Positions 1 to 8,415 of a stretch of DNA of 64,000 bases are shown one piece after another. Within the stretch, counting starts at the first letter, position 1; each line of letters opens with the position of its first letter. The stretch comes from Zobellia laminariae. GTDB lineage: Bacteria > Bacteroidota > Bacteroidia > Flavobacteriales > Flavobacteriaceae. A program made the position numbers and the translations under genes. Location of the stretch: NCBI RefSeq assembly GCF_009725995.1, contig NZ_RCNS01000003.1:937130-1001129 (forward strand). Direction: 5' to 3'. The notes under the pieces are model-generated. The model searched no databases, was not told where the DNA came from, and saw nothing but the letters and a program-made list of their open reading frames with translations.

Positions 1-279
1 CGGAACAATTTCGATGCCCGTTACCCGTATAGGCGCTCTATGGACTTCTATAAAAGAACTCGAAGTGAATCCCCCGTCATCCGTCGTTGCCGTGACCAAA
101 GCCGTTCCCGGAATAAGCGCAGTGACCGTTCCCAAGGAATCCACGGTAACGATGGACGGAGAATCCGTGGACCAGCTTACCCCCTTGTCATCAGCATCAG
201 AGGGAAGTATATTCGATACAAGAACCGCATCAGAACCTTCCACTATTTCCAGACTGTCCGGAACAATTTCGATGCCCGT
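1..279. repeat. Direct repeat of 21 bp, period 258 bp
   Basis: The 21 bases at 1-21 recur exactly at 259-279. The 258-bp spacing is 86 codons, matching the BIG2 repeat unit of the minus-strand protein. More copies probably lie to the left of the window. Confidence 0.85.
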
Positions 280-375
280 GACGAACGTTTGACTCTGGAC
301 GCTAATAGCTAAATTTATAAGTACGAGAAAAATGTAAAATTTATTTGACAAAGAAAAATACGCTCTATTAATCAT
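1..375 (-). CDS. BIG2-repeat secreted/surface protein, 5' part (truncated by window edge)
   Basis: Reading the minus strand from an ATG at 375 gives 125 codons open to the window edge. The first 29 residues form a signal peptide (hydrophobic YIFLVLINLAISV, then VQSQ). What follows is bacterial Ig-like BIG2 sequence: VTGIEIVPDSLEIVEGSDA at the start, VSWSTDSPSIVTVD in the middle, GTVTALIPGTALVTATT near the end, then a second copy opening with VTGIEIVP at residue 118. The repeat unit is 86 residues. BIG2 domains are typical of large cell-surface adhesins and carbohydrate-binding proteins. The region is far richer in G+C than its neighbours (about 60 percent over 61-120), which suggests a recently acquired or fast-evolving gene. 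The C-terminus and full function lie outside the window. Confidence 0.8.
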   Translation of the reverse strand, partial: MINRAYFSLSNKFYIFLVLINLAISVQSQTFVTGIEIVPDSLEIVEGSDAVLVSNILPSDADDKGVSWSTDSPSIVTVDSLGTVTALIPGTALVTATTDDGGFTSSSFIEVHRAPIRVTGIEIVP

Positions 376-692
376 CTTATTTTTGGCTGGTTCGTGCCGG
401 TTTGAAATTGGTAAAACAAAATACATTTACTATTGCTCTTTCACTTTTCTGTTTAGAAAAAGCTACGACTAAAAGGATTTTTTTTGAATAAAATCTTTAT
501 AGCAAGGTCATAAAAAGTTAAAAACCAAGATTAAAGGGGGAAGTATGACGAAATTAAGCTATGTCTACAGAAGCTATTTGAGTTATCGTTTAAAGGACTT
601 TTAAAATCGATTAAAAGCCTTTCTCATTTATTTTTTCACCCCAACTGTAACAATCCATATCTTACGTCATCTATAAAGAAACCATTCACTTT
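376..692. other. Intergenic region between BIG2 gene and ECF sigma gene
   Basis: This 317-bp AT-rich gap separates two divergent genes. The only recognisable element is the putative ECF-type promoter at 646-675. A 19-codon reading frame at 545-604 has a purine-rich leader but no other support. Confidence 0.5.
646..675 (+). promoter_or_regulatory. Putative ECF-sigma (autoregulatory) promoter
   Basis: TGTAACAAT at 646-654 is followed 16 nt later by CTATA at 671-675, with CGTC at 665-668. An AAC-containing -35 and a CGTC-like -10 are typical of ECF promoters, although the AAC-to-CGTC spacing of 13 nt is short. The same TGTAACAAT-N17-CTATA arrangement precedes the other ECF gene of the window. 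The role is inferred. Confidence 0.4.
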
Positions 693-1247
693 TTGAGCCA
701 AGAAAGAGAACATATTGATACATTATTACAATTGTGTCTAAACGGAAAGCAAAGTGCCCAGCTAGAAGTTTACAATCGCTATTACAAGGCCATGTACAAC
801 ACAGCCGTGCGAATTGTAAAACAAAGCGATGAAGCCGAAGACATTATGCAAGAATCGTTTCTGAACGCGTTCACGAAACTGCATACATTTAAAGGCGAGG
901 TTACATTTGGCTCTTGGTTAAAGCGTATTGTAATAAACAACAGTATCTATCATTACAGAAAGCAGCAGAAAAAAAACGAAGTTGCTTTAGAAGATGTGTT
1001 GTACAAGGTCGAAGATAACGATATAGGCGTTACCGACTCTCATGCGTTTACAGAACCGAAGGCTCAAAAAGTGATGGAGACCATGAAGCAATTGAAAGAC
1101 AACTATAGAGTTTCTTTGACCTTACATCTTATTGAAGGTTATGATTATGAAGAAATATGCCAGATTATGAATATTAGTTATTCAAATTGTAGAACTACTA
1201 TTTCTAGGGCCAAGGAAAGCCTAAGGAATAAAATGATGGAAGCTTAA
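693..1247 (+). CDS. RNA polymerase ECF-type sigma-70 factor
   Basis: The 184-residue protein has sigma region 2 around residues 25-90 (QSDEAEDIMQESFLNAFTKL is the core-binding/-10 helix) and a region 4 helix-turn-helix at about 130-178 (GYDYEEICQIMNISYSNCRT). The length and the lack of regions 1 and 3 fit the ECF group. The start is TTG at 693; no ATG lies in frame upstream. The stop is one base before the ATG of a membrane protein that looks like its anti-sigma factor, and two envelope proteins follow. It probably directs RNA polymerase to an envelope-related regulon that includes its own operon; the stimulus is unknown. Confidence 0.9.
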   Translation: MSQEREHIDTLLQLCLNGKQSAQLEVYNRYYKAMYNTAVRIVKQSDEAEDIMQESFLNAFTKLHTFKGEVTFGSWLKRIVINNSIYHYRKQQKKNEVALEDVLYKVEDNDIGVTDSHAFTEPKAQKVMETMKQLKDNYRVSLTLHLIEGYDYEEICQIMNISYSNCRTTISRAKESLRNKMMEA

Positions 1248-1248
1248 G

Positions 1249-1809
1249 ATGAAAAAAGACAATATAGATAACCTGTTCATAAACCTAGAAGGTTCTTTTG
1301 ATCTAGAGGCTCCCGCCCAAGGTCATGAACAACGATTTTTGGAAAAGCTAAATGCCCAACAAGGCATCAAGTCCTTACAGACTAAAAACAAAACATGGTG
1401 GAAACCCTTAAGCATAGCAGCTTCGATTGCGATTGTCTGCGCCATTACTTTTGGTGTTTACCAATCAAAGCCTTCTTTAGAACAGCAGGTTGCAGAAATT
1501 TCACCGGAGGTATCACGCACCGAGTTTTATTTTGCTAGCCTAATTGAAGAGCAGGTAAACGAACTTAAAAACGAAAGTACACCCGAAACCAAAAAGATTG
1601 TTGATGACACTATGGTACAGCTTAAAAAGCTAGAAACTAACTATACAAAGTTAGAACAAGACCTTATTAACGGCGGTAACAGCAAGCTTCTTTTAAGCGC
1701 TATGATAACAAATTTTCAAACCCGTATTGACCTCTTACAAGAGGTTCTCAATACTATTGAATCTATAAAAAACTTAAAAAATTACGATAATGCAGAAACA
1801 ACTACATAA
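1249..1809 (+). CDS. Putative membrane anti-sigma factor
   Basis: The 186-residue protein has a cytoplasmic N-terminal part of about 50 residues, one transmembrane helix at about 53-71 (LSIAASIAIVCAITFGVY) and an extracytoplasmic, Lys/Glu-rich, coiled-coil-like C-terminal part. This single-span layout, with the gene one base behind an ECF sigma gene, is that of an anti-sigma factor. I see no zinc-binding HxxxCxxC motif, so it would belong to a non-ZAS class. The function rests on position and topology, not on a recognised domain. Its 3' end overlaps the next gene by 20 bp, so the two are probably translationally coupled. Confidence 0.6.
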   Translation: MKKDNIDNLFINLEGSFDLEAPAQGHEQRFLEKLNAQQGIKSLQTKNKTWWKPLSIAASIAIVCAITFGVYQSKPSLEQQVAEISPEVSRTEFYFASLIEEQVNELKNESTPETKKIVDDTMVQLKKLETNYTKLEQDLINGGNSKLLLSAMITNFQTRIDLLQEVLNTIESIKNLKNYDNAETTT

Positions 1810-2881
1810 CCCCATTGCTATACTTTTATTCATGCTTCCCATTTTCCTTTTAGCAAATAATGGAGAGCTAAAAGGCAAGTACAAAAAAGAAAAGACCATA
1901 AAAAAAGAATTTCAGGTAAATAGCGATGCTCTTTTGGAAGTTAGCAATAGTTACGGTAACCTGAATATTATTTCTTGGAACGAAAACCGTATTCTTATTG
2001 AGGTTCACATTACGACCAATAGCAACAATGAAGAAAAGGCTCAAGAGAAACTAGATCAGATTTCTGTAGATTTTGAATCTAGTAAAAGTGCCGTATCCGC
2101 AAGAACTATTTTTAACGAAAGTAAAAGTAGATGGGGCTGGAATTGGGGTAACAGCAACAATGTGAACATGCAAATTAATTACACCATTAAACTTCCTATT
2201 AAGAGCAATATTGATTTAGATAATGACTATGGCAGTATAAGTATTGATCGTGTAGACGGACATGCAAAAATAAGCTGTGATTATGGTAGGTTGGATATTG
2301 GAGAGCTTCGAGGGCGTAACAATCAGTTAAATTTTGATTACACCTCAAAATCCACAATTTCATATATTAATAGTGGTAGAATTTCAGCAGATTACTCGGG
2401 CTTTAATGTAGAAAAAGCAGGCGATTTAGTCATTAGCGCAGACTATACCAACAGTTCCGTAGAACAGATGGACAACCTACAATACTCTAGTGATTACGGA
2501 AAAATAGAGATTGGAGAAGTCAATAATATAGAAGGTAATGGCGATTATATAAATGTGCAGTTGGGAACGGTTCATGGTAATATAGATATTGTTGCCGATT
2601 ACGGCTCCCTGAAAATTGATAAAATGGGCAGCGACGCAGGAAATATAAATCTCAACACAGATTATACAGGTGTTAAAATTGGGTATTCCCCAGACTATCA
2701 TTTCAATTTTGAAATTAAAACTTCTTACTCTGGAGTAAGTGGTAAGGACGATTTTGAAATTAATATTAGTGAAGAAAAAAACACAAGCAAGTATTATAAA
2801 GGCTTTTATGGTTCTGACAATAGCGGCAATTCCGTCTCAATCTCCAGTGACTATGGCGGCGTATCATTTTATAAAAATTAA
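1790..2881 (+). CDS. DUF4097-like beta-solenoid envelope protein
   Basis: The 363-residue protein has a signal peptide (IAILLFMLPIFLLAN, residues about 8-22). A long run of short beta-strand repeats follows, centred on a [CSNV]xDY[GST] motif seen ten or more times from residue 145 to the C-terminus (NDYGSISI, CDYGRLDI, SDYGKIEI, ADYGSLKI, SDYGGVSF). This resembles the DUF4097 / putative adhesin beta-helix family. It is translated from within the end of the anti-sigma gene and followed by a second repetitive protein, which suggests that both are targets or sensors of the sigma system. The biochemical role is unknown. An exposed tyrosine ladder along one face of a beta-helix is my inference. 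Confidence 0.75.
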   Translation: MQKQLHNPIAILLFMLPIFLLANNGELKGKYKKEKTIKKEFQVNSDALLEVSNSYGNLNIISWNENRILIEVHITTNSNNEEKAQEKLDQISVDFESSKSAVSARTIFNESKSRWGWNWGNSNNVNMQINYTIKLPIKSNIDLDNDYGSISIDRVDGHAKISCDYGRLDIGELRGRNNQLNFDYTSKSTISYINSGRISADYSGFNVEKAGDLVISADYTNSSVEQMDNLQYSSDYGKIEIGEVNNIEGNGDYINVQLGTVHGNIDIVADYGSLKIDKMGSDAGNINLNTDYTGVKIGYSPDYHFNFEIKTSYSGVSGKDDFEINISEEKNTSKYYKGFYGSDNSGNSVSISSDYGGVSFYKN

Positions 2882-2914
2882 ATCATCATCAAAATCAAAT
2901 TAAAACAAACAGTC

Positions 2915-3637
2915 ATGAAAAATTGGATCGTATTAGGTTTAGCATTAGTAAGTGCATCTTGTTCTGCACAATGGGGCAAAGGAATAAGAGGTAATGGAAA
3001 TACAGTTAGCATAGAACGTAGCGTAGGAGATTATGAGTCTATTGCCATATCTGGATCTTTTGACATAGATCTAGTAAGCGGTAGCGAAGGAGCGCTAATT
3101 GTTAAAGGTGAAGAAAACTTTTTGGAGTACATTGTTACTGAAGTAGAGAATGGGAAATTAGTTATTAGAGTAAAGAAAGGTGTAAACCTTAAACCATCTA
3201 TACACAAAGGTGGGATTCATGTACAAGTACCCGTAGAAAGCATAGATGCTCTTAGCCTATCTGGTTCGGGAGATATTGTAGGGCATACGACACTAAAAAC
3301 AGCTGATTTTAAAACTTCGATGTCCGGTTCTGGAGATATTACTTTAGATGTGGATACCGAAACTCTATCCGCTAGCATGTCCGGTTCGGGAGATATGAAC
3401 CTCAGCGGTAATACTCGTGATTTTAAAGCCACTATTTCTGGTTCAGGAGATATTAAGGCGTTTGATTTAAATGCCGATAATGTGGAAGCTACGGTTTCTG
3501 GTTCTGCAGACATCAAAGTTACGGCCAACGAAAAATTGAAAGCACGGGTTTCTGGTTCGGGTGACATTAATTATCGCGGCAACCCTAAAAAAGTAGATAC
3601 AAAAACATCTGGTTCAGGAGATATCTCTAGAGAATAA
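2915..3637 (+). CDS. Head GIN domain (DUF2807) protein
   Basis: The 240-residue protein starts with a signal sequence ending in SASC (Cys16) or CSAQ, so it is a lipoprotein or a secreted protein. The N-terminal half (30-110) is the DUF2807 head, including SISGSFDIDL-like and GEENFLEYI segments. The C-terminal half holds seven copies of SGSGDI or close variants at about 116, 137, 156, 175, 195, 213 and 232, roughly every 20 residues, as expected for a right-handed beta-helix. DUF2807 proteins are widespread in Bacteroidota envelopes without an established activity. It lies 33 bp behind the DUF4097 gene and ends the operon before a terminator. Confidence 0.85.
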   Translation: MKNWIVLGLALVSASCSAQWGKGIRGNGNTVSIERSVGDYESIAISGSFDIDLVSGSEGALIVKGEENFLEYIVTEVENGKLVIRVKKGVNLKPSIHKGGIHVQVPVESIDALSLSGSGDIVGHTTLKTADFKTSMSGSGDITLDVDTETLSASMSGSGDMNLSGNTRDFKATISGSGDIKAFDLNADNVEATVSGSADIKVTANEKLKARVSGSGDINYRGNPKKVDTKTSGSGDISRE

Positions 3638-3672
3638 TACATCAAAAAGCGAATACTATAGTCATCAAATCA

Positions 3673-3695
3673 AGCCTCTTCTAAAGGGGCTTTTT
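3673..3695 (+). terminator. Intrinsic terminator of the ECF operon
   Basis: AGCCTCT (3673-3679) pairs with AGGGGCT (3685-3691) with one T-G wobble and a 5-nt loop, and a T-run follows. It overlaps the end of the convergent MFS gene. Confidence 0.7.
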
Positions 3696-5006
3696 ATTTA
3701 CCCTTGTCAAAAGAATCATTCCAATTAAAAAAAACAGTCCTAAAAAGATAATAGAATATCTAATGCTCCCTGTTATCTGTGCTATGTAACCGTAACTAAG
3801 CATTCCTATAACAATTCCTATTTTTTCCGAGACATCATAAAAACTAAAATAAGAAGTAGTATCTACTGCGTCTTCTGGTAAAAGTTTGGAATAAGTAGAT
3901 CTTGAAAGAGATTGTATACCTCCCATTACAAGGCCTACTGCCGCAGCAGTAATGTAAAATTCCATTGGAGTTGTAATCGTGTAAGCGAAAATGCAGATAA
4001 AAATCCAAATTAGATTTAAAACGACTAAAGTATTGATGTTCCCAAAATGTGCCGAACAGCGAGATGTTATAAAAGCGCCTAAAATTGCCACAATCTGAAT
4101 CAGCAAAATACTCACGATAAGCCCCGTAGTTGAATCCGTAGTACCCCAATCAAGTTCTTCTATTCCAAAATAGGTAGCAATTAGCATAATAGTCTGTACA
4201 GCCATACTGTACACAAAAAACGCCCCAAGATATCTCTTTAATGGTACATTGGTTTTGATTTTCTCCCAAATAAGTTTCAATTCTTTAAAACCGTTAAACA
4301 GAATATCTTTTGTAAAAGCCTCCTTTTTATTTCCTTTTGGCAGGTGATAATAGCTATACTGACTAAATACTATCCACCATATACCTGTTAACACAAATGA
4401 AAGTCGGGTTGGTGTGGATTCATCTTCAAAACCAAATGAATCAAACTTTAAAATCATGGCTAAACAGATAATCAAAAGCACCACACTACCAATATAACCC
4501 AAAGAGTAGCCTTTAGCACTAATGGCATCTTGCTGCTCCGGAAAAGCTATATCTGGCAGATAAGAATTATAGAATACAAGGCTGGACCAGAAACCTATCA
4601 ATGCTGTAAAATAACACAGCAACCCAAACCAAAGGTAATCCATACTAAACCAATACAACCCTATACAAGAGATGGCTCCCAAGTAACAAAAAAATTTCAT
4701 GAAGATTTTCTTATTGCCCACGTAATCTGCTATTCCACTTAAAAACGGGCTCAAAAAAGAGACCACCAAAAATGCGGCTGCCGTAACATAACTGATTAAA
4801 GTATCATTATTAAAATCGGTACCCAAGAAGTGAACCGTATCGTCTAGAACTCTGCCGTCCTCATCTTTAACCAAGGTAAGCGCACCATAAAAAATAGGAA
4901 ATATGGCTGACGAGATTACGAGATTGTAAACTGAATTGGCCCAATCATAGAATGCCCATGCATTCAGAAGTTTTTTACTTCCTTTTGGAAGGTTGGTTTT
5001 TGGCAT
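3681..5006 (-). CDS. MFS transporter, UMF1/Atg22-like
   Basis: The 441-residue integral membrane protein has about 12 hydrophobic spans. The N-terminal signature WAFYDWANSVYNLVISSAIF (residues about 18-37) and the DYVGNKKIFMKFF loop are typical of the UMF1/Atg22 branch of the major facilitator superfamily. Yeast Atg22 exports amino acids from the vacuole; bacterial members are uncharacterised and the substrate here is unknown. The gene stands upstream of no obvious partner. It reads in the same direction as the M48 gene but is separated from it by a terminator, so it is probably its own unit. Confidence 0.85.
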   Translation of the reverse strand: MPKTNLPKGSKKLLNAWAFYDWANSVYNLVISSAIFPIFYGALTLVKDEDGRVLDDTVHFLGTDFNNDTLISYVTAAAFLVVSFLSPFLSGIADYVGNKKIFMKFFCYLGAISCIGLYWFSMDYLWFGLLCYFTALIGFWSSLVFYNSYLPDIAFPEQQDAISAKGYSLGYIGSVVLLIICLAMILKFDSFGFEDESTPTRLSFVLTGIWWIVFSQYSYYHLPKGNKKEAFTKDILFNGFKELKLIWEKIKTNVPLKRYLGAFFVYSMAVQTIMLIATYFGIEELDWGTTDSTTGLIVSILLIQIVAILGAFITSRCSAHFGNINTLVVLNLIWIFICIFAYTITTPMEFYITAAAVGLVMGGIQSLSRSTYSKLLPEDAVDTTSYFSFYDVSEKIGIVIGMLSYGYIAQITGSIRYSIIFLGLFFLIGMILLTRVNKKPL

Positions 5007-5017
5007 AATGGTATAAA

Positions 5018-5044
5018 AAAACCGTTCTTTTACAGAACGGTTTT
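5018..5044 (-). terminator. Intrinsic terminator of the M48 gene
   Basis: AAAACCGTTCT (5018-5028) pairs perfectly with AGAACGGTTTT (5034-5044) around a 5-nt loop. On the minus strand it continues into a run of six or more T. Confidence 0.85.
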
Positions 5045-5067
5045 AAATATACAATAATTGTTAAGAT

Positions 5068-5877
5068 TTACTCAAAAGAGGTTACTCCAAACTTTTTAGC
5101 TTCTGCTCTAGCTGCCGGCGCCCATTCAGTAAGATTTTTTATTCTTGTATCATTAGAAGGGTGAGTACTCATGAATTCTGCTGGAGCATTACCCCCACTG
5201 TTAGCTTTCATTCGTTTCCACAATTCTGCTGCTTCCGTTGGATCATAACCAGCTATTGCCATAATCTGCAAACCTATACGGTCTGCCTCTGTTTCATGGC
5301 TTCTACTAAAAGGTAGCATTACCCCTACTTGCGAACCAACAGCATAAGCTTGGTTGAAAATAGCTAATTTCTGAGAATCTTGAATTGCCACATTACCGGC
5401 CACAGCACCCAATTGTTGCAGTGTACCAGCACTCATACGTTGAGCTCCATGATCAGCCAGAGCATGTGCCACTTCGTGACCCATAACTACGGCAACACCT
5501 CTCTCACCTGCACAAATAGGTAGAATACCTGTGTAAAAGACAATTTTCCCGCCTGGCATACACCATGCATTCACAGTTTTGTCATCTACTAGGTTGTATT
5601 CCCATTTATAATCTTTTAGATATCCGGCATAACCATTAGCGGTCAACCATTTTTCTGCGGCAGAAGATATACGTTGCCCTACCTTAGTTATCATTCTTGC
5701 ATCTGCAGAATTCTCAATGACCTTATTCTCTGTTAAGAATTGGTCATACTGGGCAAATGCAGTCGGAAAAACTTGACTGTTCGGATAAAAATTCAATACT
5801 TTTTTTCCTGTAAACGGATTCGTTTTACATGAAGCGACCCCTAAGAAAAGGGCTAAAACTAAAATTATTTTTCTCAT
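5068..5877 (-). CDS. M48-family metallopeptidase, lipoprotein
   Basis: The 269-residue protein has a lipoprotein signal (LALFLGVASC, Cys17) and an M48 peptidase domain. The zinc motif HEVAH is at 134-138 and the third ligand lies in SHETEADRIG at about 193-202. Length and domain order match periplasmic M48 proteins of the BepA/LoiP type, which degrade misfolded outer-membrane proteins, but the TPR part of BepA is absent. As a lipoprotein it would act at the inner face of the outer membrane or in the periplasm. It is followed by its own terminator. A quality-control role is inferred from the family. Confidence 0.88.
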   Translation of the reverse strand: MRKIILVLALFLGVASCKTNPFTGKKVLNFYPNSQVFPTAFAQYDQFLTENKVIENSADARMITKVGQRISSAAEKWLTANGYAGYLKDYKWEYNLVDDKTVNAWCMPGGKIVFYTGILPICAGERGVAVVMGHEVAHALADHGAQRMSAGTLQQLGAVAGNVAIQDSQKLAIFNQAYAVGSQVGVMLPFSRSHETEADRIGLQIMAIAGYDPTEAAELWKRMKANSGGNAPAEFMSTHPSNDTRIKNLTEWAPAARAEAKKFGVTSFE

Positions 5878-5914
5878 TATGGTTGTGTTTATACCTGCAA
5901 ATTACAAAAAAAAC

Positions 5915-8314
5915 TTACTCTTCAGTAATACGTAATTGGGTAAAGTCTTTGCTCACATAAATCGTACCATCTCCATCAGGCATAACATCCTTAATGGTTG
6001 TTTTTTCATTATCTATCTCAACTTTCCCTATTTTGAATGGAAGTCCGTGCAATTTAATTTTGAACGTTTCGTAGGTAGTAATAAAAGCACCATCCTTAAA
6101 CTGTTGAATAGTCATTTCTTTTTCTTTACCTAAAAGCTTAAAGTTCCGTAAACTAAATTTACCGTTCTCATAAGCATAACCATCTTCCGCATCTTCATAA
6201 ACGGTAGAGTTCTCTGTTCCTTCAGTAAAGTAAACATCTAGAATCAATTCTTTGATTTCAAGTTCACCCACATACTGCTGAACAGGATATTTTGGAATAA
6301 TGGCACCGGCCTTTATAAACAAAGGAACCTTATCAATATCGGCAACGACCCATTTCTCTTTTCCACCCTCTACAACCTCATCAGTCCAATAATTATACCA
6401 ATCACCTCTAGGAATGTACATTCTACGTCCTTTAGCATTTGGTTCTTGAATTGGGCAAACTAAAATTTGTTCTCCAAAAATGAACTCATCAGTTCTAAAA
6501 TGCGTTTGCGTATCTTCTTGATCATAACAAACAATAGGCAATAACATTGGTGTCCCTTCTTTAGAGTATCTCCAGAACATGGTATATAGATAAGGCAATA
6601 ACTCATAACGCAATTCTATAAACTTTCTAACAATGTCCGTGATTTCTGTTCCAAAAGACCATGGCTCTTGATCTCCGTGATCTCCACTGGAATGTACTCT
6701 ACAAAAAGGATGAAAAATACCTAACTGGATCCATCTTGCAAAAAGCTCGCCATTAGGCTGCTCGGCAAAACCTCCAATATCAGAACCTACAAAAGAATAA
6801 CCGCTCATACACATACGCTGCATTTGAACATTGGCAATCCATAAATGTTCCCAAGTGGCAACATTATCACCGGTCCAAGTTGAAGCAAAACGCTGCGTAC
6901 CCGAATAGGCAGCTCTTGTTATTACTAAAGGTCTCTTAGGGTAAACATATCTTTTTACACCTTCATAAGTAGCCCTTACCATTTGCATTCCATAAATGTT
7001 ATGTGCTTTTCTATGGCTACTAGGGTGACCATCATAATCATGGCGTGTATCTAAGGGTGCAGTTTTAGTAGGCACCTCCATAACTGCTGGTTCGTTCATG
7101 TCGTTCCAAACGGCATGTACACCAATCTCTGCCATGAATTCTTTATAAAGCTCTGCCCACCACTCACGTACGGCTGGATTAGTGAAATCTGGGAAATTAC
7201 ATTCTCCAGGCCATACTTTTCCTTTCATTCTTGGACCATCTGCACGTTTACAGAAATAATCATTTTCTACGGCTTCCTGATATATCCAATAATCTTTATC
7301 TACTTTAATACCCGGATCGATCATGACTACGGTCTTAAATCCGTCTTCATACAATTCATCGATCATACGTTTAGGTTCGGGAAATTTCTTTTTATCCCAG
7401 GTAAAACACCTAAAACCGTCCATGTAATCAATATCTAAATAAAGGGCATCACATGGTATCTTAAGGTCTCTAAACTTTTTAGCTATTTCTTTTACATTAC
7501 TCTCCGGGAAATAACTCCATTTTGACTGGTGATACCCTAAAGCCCACAAAGGTGGTAACTCTGGCGCTCCTGTCAAATTGGTATATGCCCGTACTACTTT
7601 ATGCATTTCCGGACCGTAAAAGAAGTAATAGTTCATCTCTCCGCCATCTCCCCAAAAACTTGTAGTGGAACGACGTTCGTGTGCAAAATCAAAATGAGTT
7701 CTGAAACTATTGTCAAAGAAAACACCATAAGCTTGTCCACTGTGCAAACCTATATAGAAAGGTATTGCCTTATAAAGAGGGTCTTGATCTTTAGCGTAAG
7801 CGTATTGATCCATTACCCAGTTATTTACTCTTTTCCCTTTAAGGTTACTATGAGTAGCTTTATCTCCCATACCATAGAAACTCTCGGTATGTTGGGTGAT
7901 TTTACTCATTTTTACGGTATTACCACCGTGCTCATAGTTCTCTTCCCAATGAAAACCTAGTTCGTCTTCATTGATGATATTACCGTTTAAATCGGATATT
8001 TGAGTACGTAATGTTTTCTTATCTATGAGTACCTGTAATTTAGAGGTCTCAATTATGTATTCGGTTTTAGTTTCTAAACAGTCTAAGTGACTGTAACCCC
8101 TACTTGCGTTGGGGTCAATAGCATAGGAAAAATCCGGCTGAAACGCATGATCAGTTCCATATCGGAACCGTATGGTTCTATCTTGAATTACCGTAATTTC
8201 TAAAACTACTCCGTTTTCAGTTGTGAAATAGAATTTATCTTTATCCTTTACAAAGTTAACAATCTCATTGGGGTAAAGATTTCCTTTATATTCTAACTCG
8301 GTATTGGTTATCAT
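5915..8314 (-). CDS. Glycoside hydrolase family 31 alpha-glucosidase
   Basis: The 799-residue protein has a GH31 N-terminal beta-sandwich (about 1-240), a TIM barrel (about 250-590) and C-terminal beta domains. The nucleophile motif WNDMNEP carries Asp405, and TGDN at about 482 carries the acid/base Asp483. LYLDIDYMDGF at 291 is the conserved barrel strand. No signal peptide is present, so it acts in the cytoplasm, hydrolysing terminal alpha-linked glucose from oligosaccharides or glycogen fragments. It lies 101 bp downstream of glgB in the same direction and may share its transcript, although it has its own -7 box. The exact linkage specificity cannot be read from sequence. Confidence 0.93.
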   Translation of the reverse strand: MITNTELEYKGNLYPNEIVNFVKDKDKFYFTTENGVVLEITVIQDRTIRFRYGTDHAFQPDFSYAIDPNASRGYSHLDCLETKTEYIIETSKLQVLIDKKTLRTQISDLNGNIINEDELGFHWEENYEHGGNTVKMSKITQHTESFYGMGDKATHSNLKGKRVNNWVMDQYAYAKDQDPLYKAIPFYIGLHSGQAYGVFFDNSFRTHFDFAHERRSTTSFWGDGGEMNYYFFYGPEMHKVVRAYTNLTGAPELPPLWALGYHQSKWSYFPESNVKEIAKKFRDLKIPCDALYLDIDYMDGFRCFTWDKKKFPEPKRMIDELYEDGFKTVVMIDPGIKVDKDYWIYQEAVENDYFCKRADGPRMKGKVWPGECNFPDFTNPAVREWWAELYKEFMAEIGVHAVWNDMNEPAVMEVPTKTAPLDTRHDYDGHPSSHRKAHNIYGMQMVRATYEGVKRYVYPKRPLVITRAAYSGTQRFASTWTGDNVATWEHLWIANVQMQRMCMSGYSFVGSDIGGFAEQPNGELFARWIQLGIFHPFCRVHSSGDHGDQEPWSFGTEITDIVRKFIELRYELLPYLYTMFWRYSKEGTPMLLPIVCYDQEDTQTHFRTDEFIFGEQILVCPIQEPNAKGRRMYIPRGDWYNYWTDEVVEGGKEKWVVADIDKVPLFIKAGAIIPKYPVQQYVGELEIKELILDVYFTEGTENSTVYEDAEDGYAYENGKFSLRNFKLLGKEKEMTIQQFKDGAFITTYETFKIKLHGLPFKIGKVEIDNEKTTIKDVMPDGDGTIYVSKDFTQLRITEE

Positions 8315-8345
8315 AGGTTCAGTGTTTGAAAACTAACAAAAAAAA

Positions 8346-8353
8346 CAAATTTA
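8346..8353 (-). promoter_or_regulatory. Promoter -7 box for the GH31 gene
   Basis: TAAATTTG on the minus strand matches the Bacteroidota -7 consensus TAnnTTTG, 31 nt upstream of the start. A palindrome ATGCATGCAT (8369-8378) sits where the -33 element would be and could be an operator. Confidence 0.4.
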
Positions 8354-8415
8354 AGCCTTAAAAACGAAATGCATGCATAACAATTAGCAACTATTATGAA
8401 TATAGCAAGGCAGTC

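Noticed and set aside
14..312. Two plus-strand frames of about 90 codons at the left edge
   Set aside because: They lie opposite the BIG2 gene, which has a signal peptide and domain repeats; the plus-strand products have no recognisable features.
545..604. 19-codon frame with purine-rich leader in the first gap
   Set aside because: Too short, no similarity, and the leader alone is weak evidence in a phylum with little Shine-Dalgarno use.
3217..3567. Minus-strand frame with SPEPE repeats
   Set aside because: It is the mirror of the SGSGDI repeats of the DUF2807 gene.
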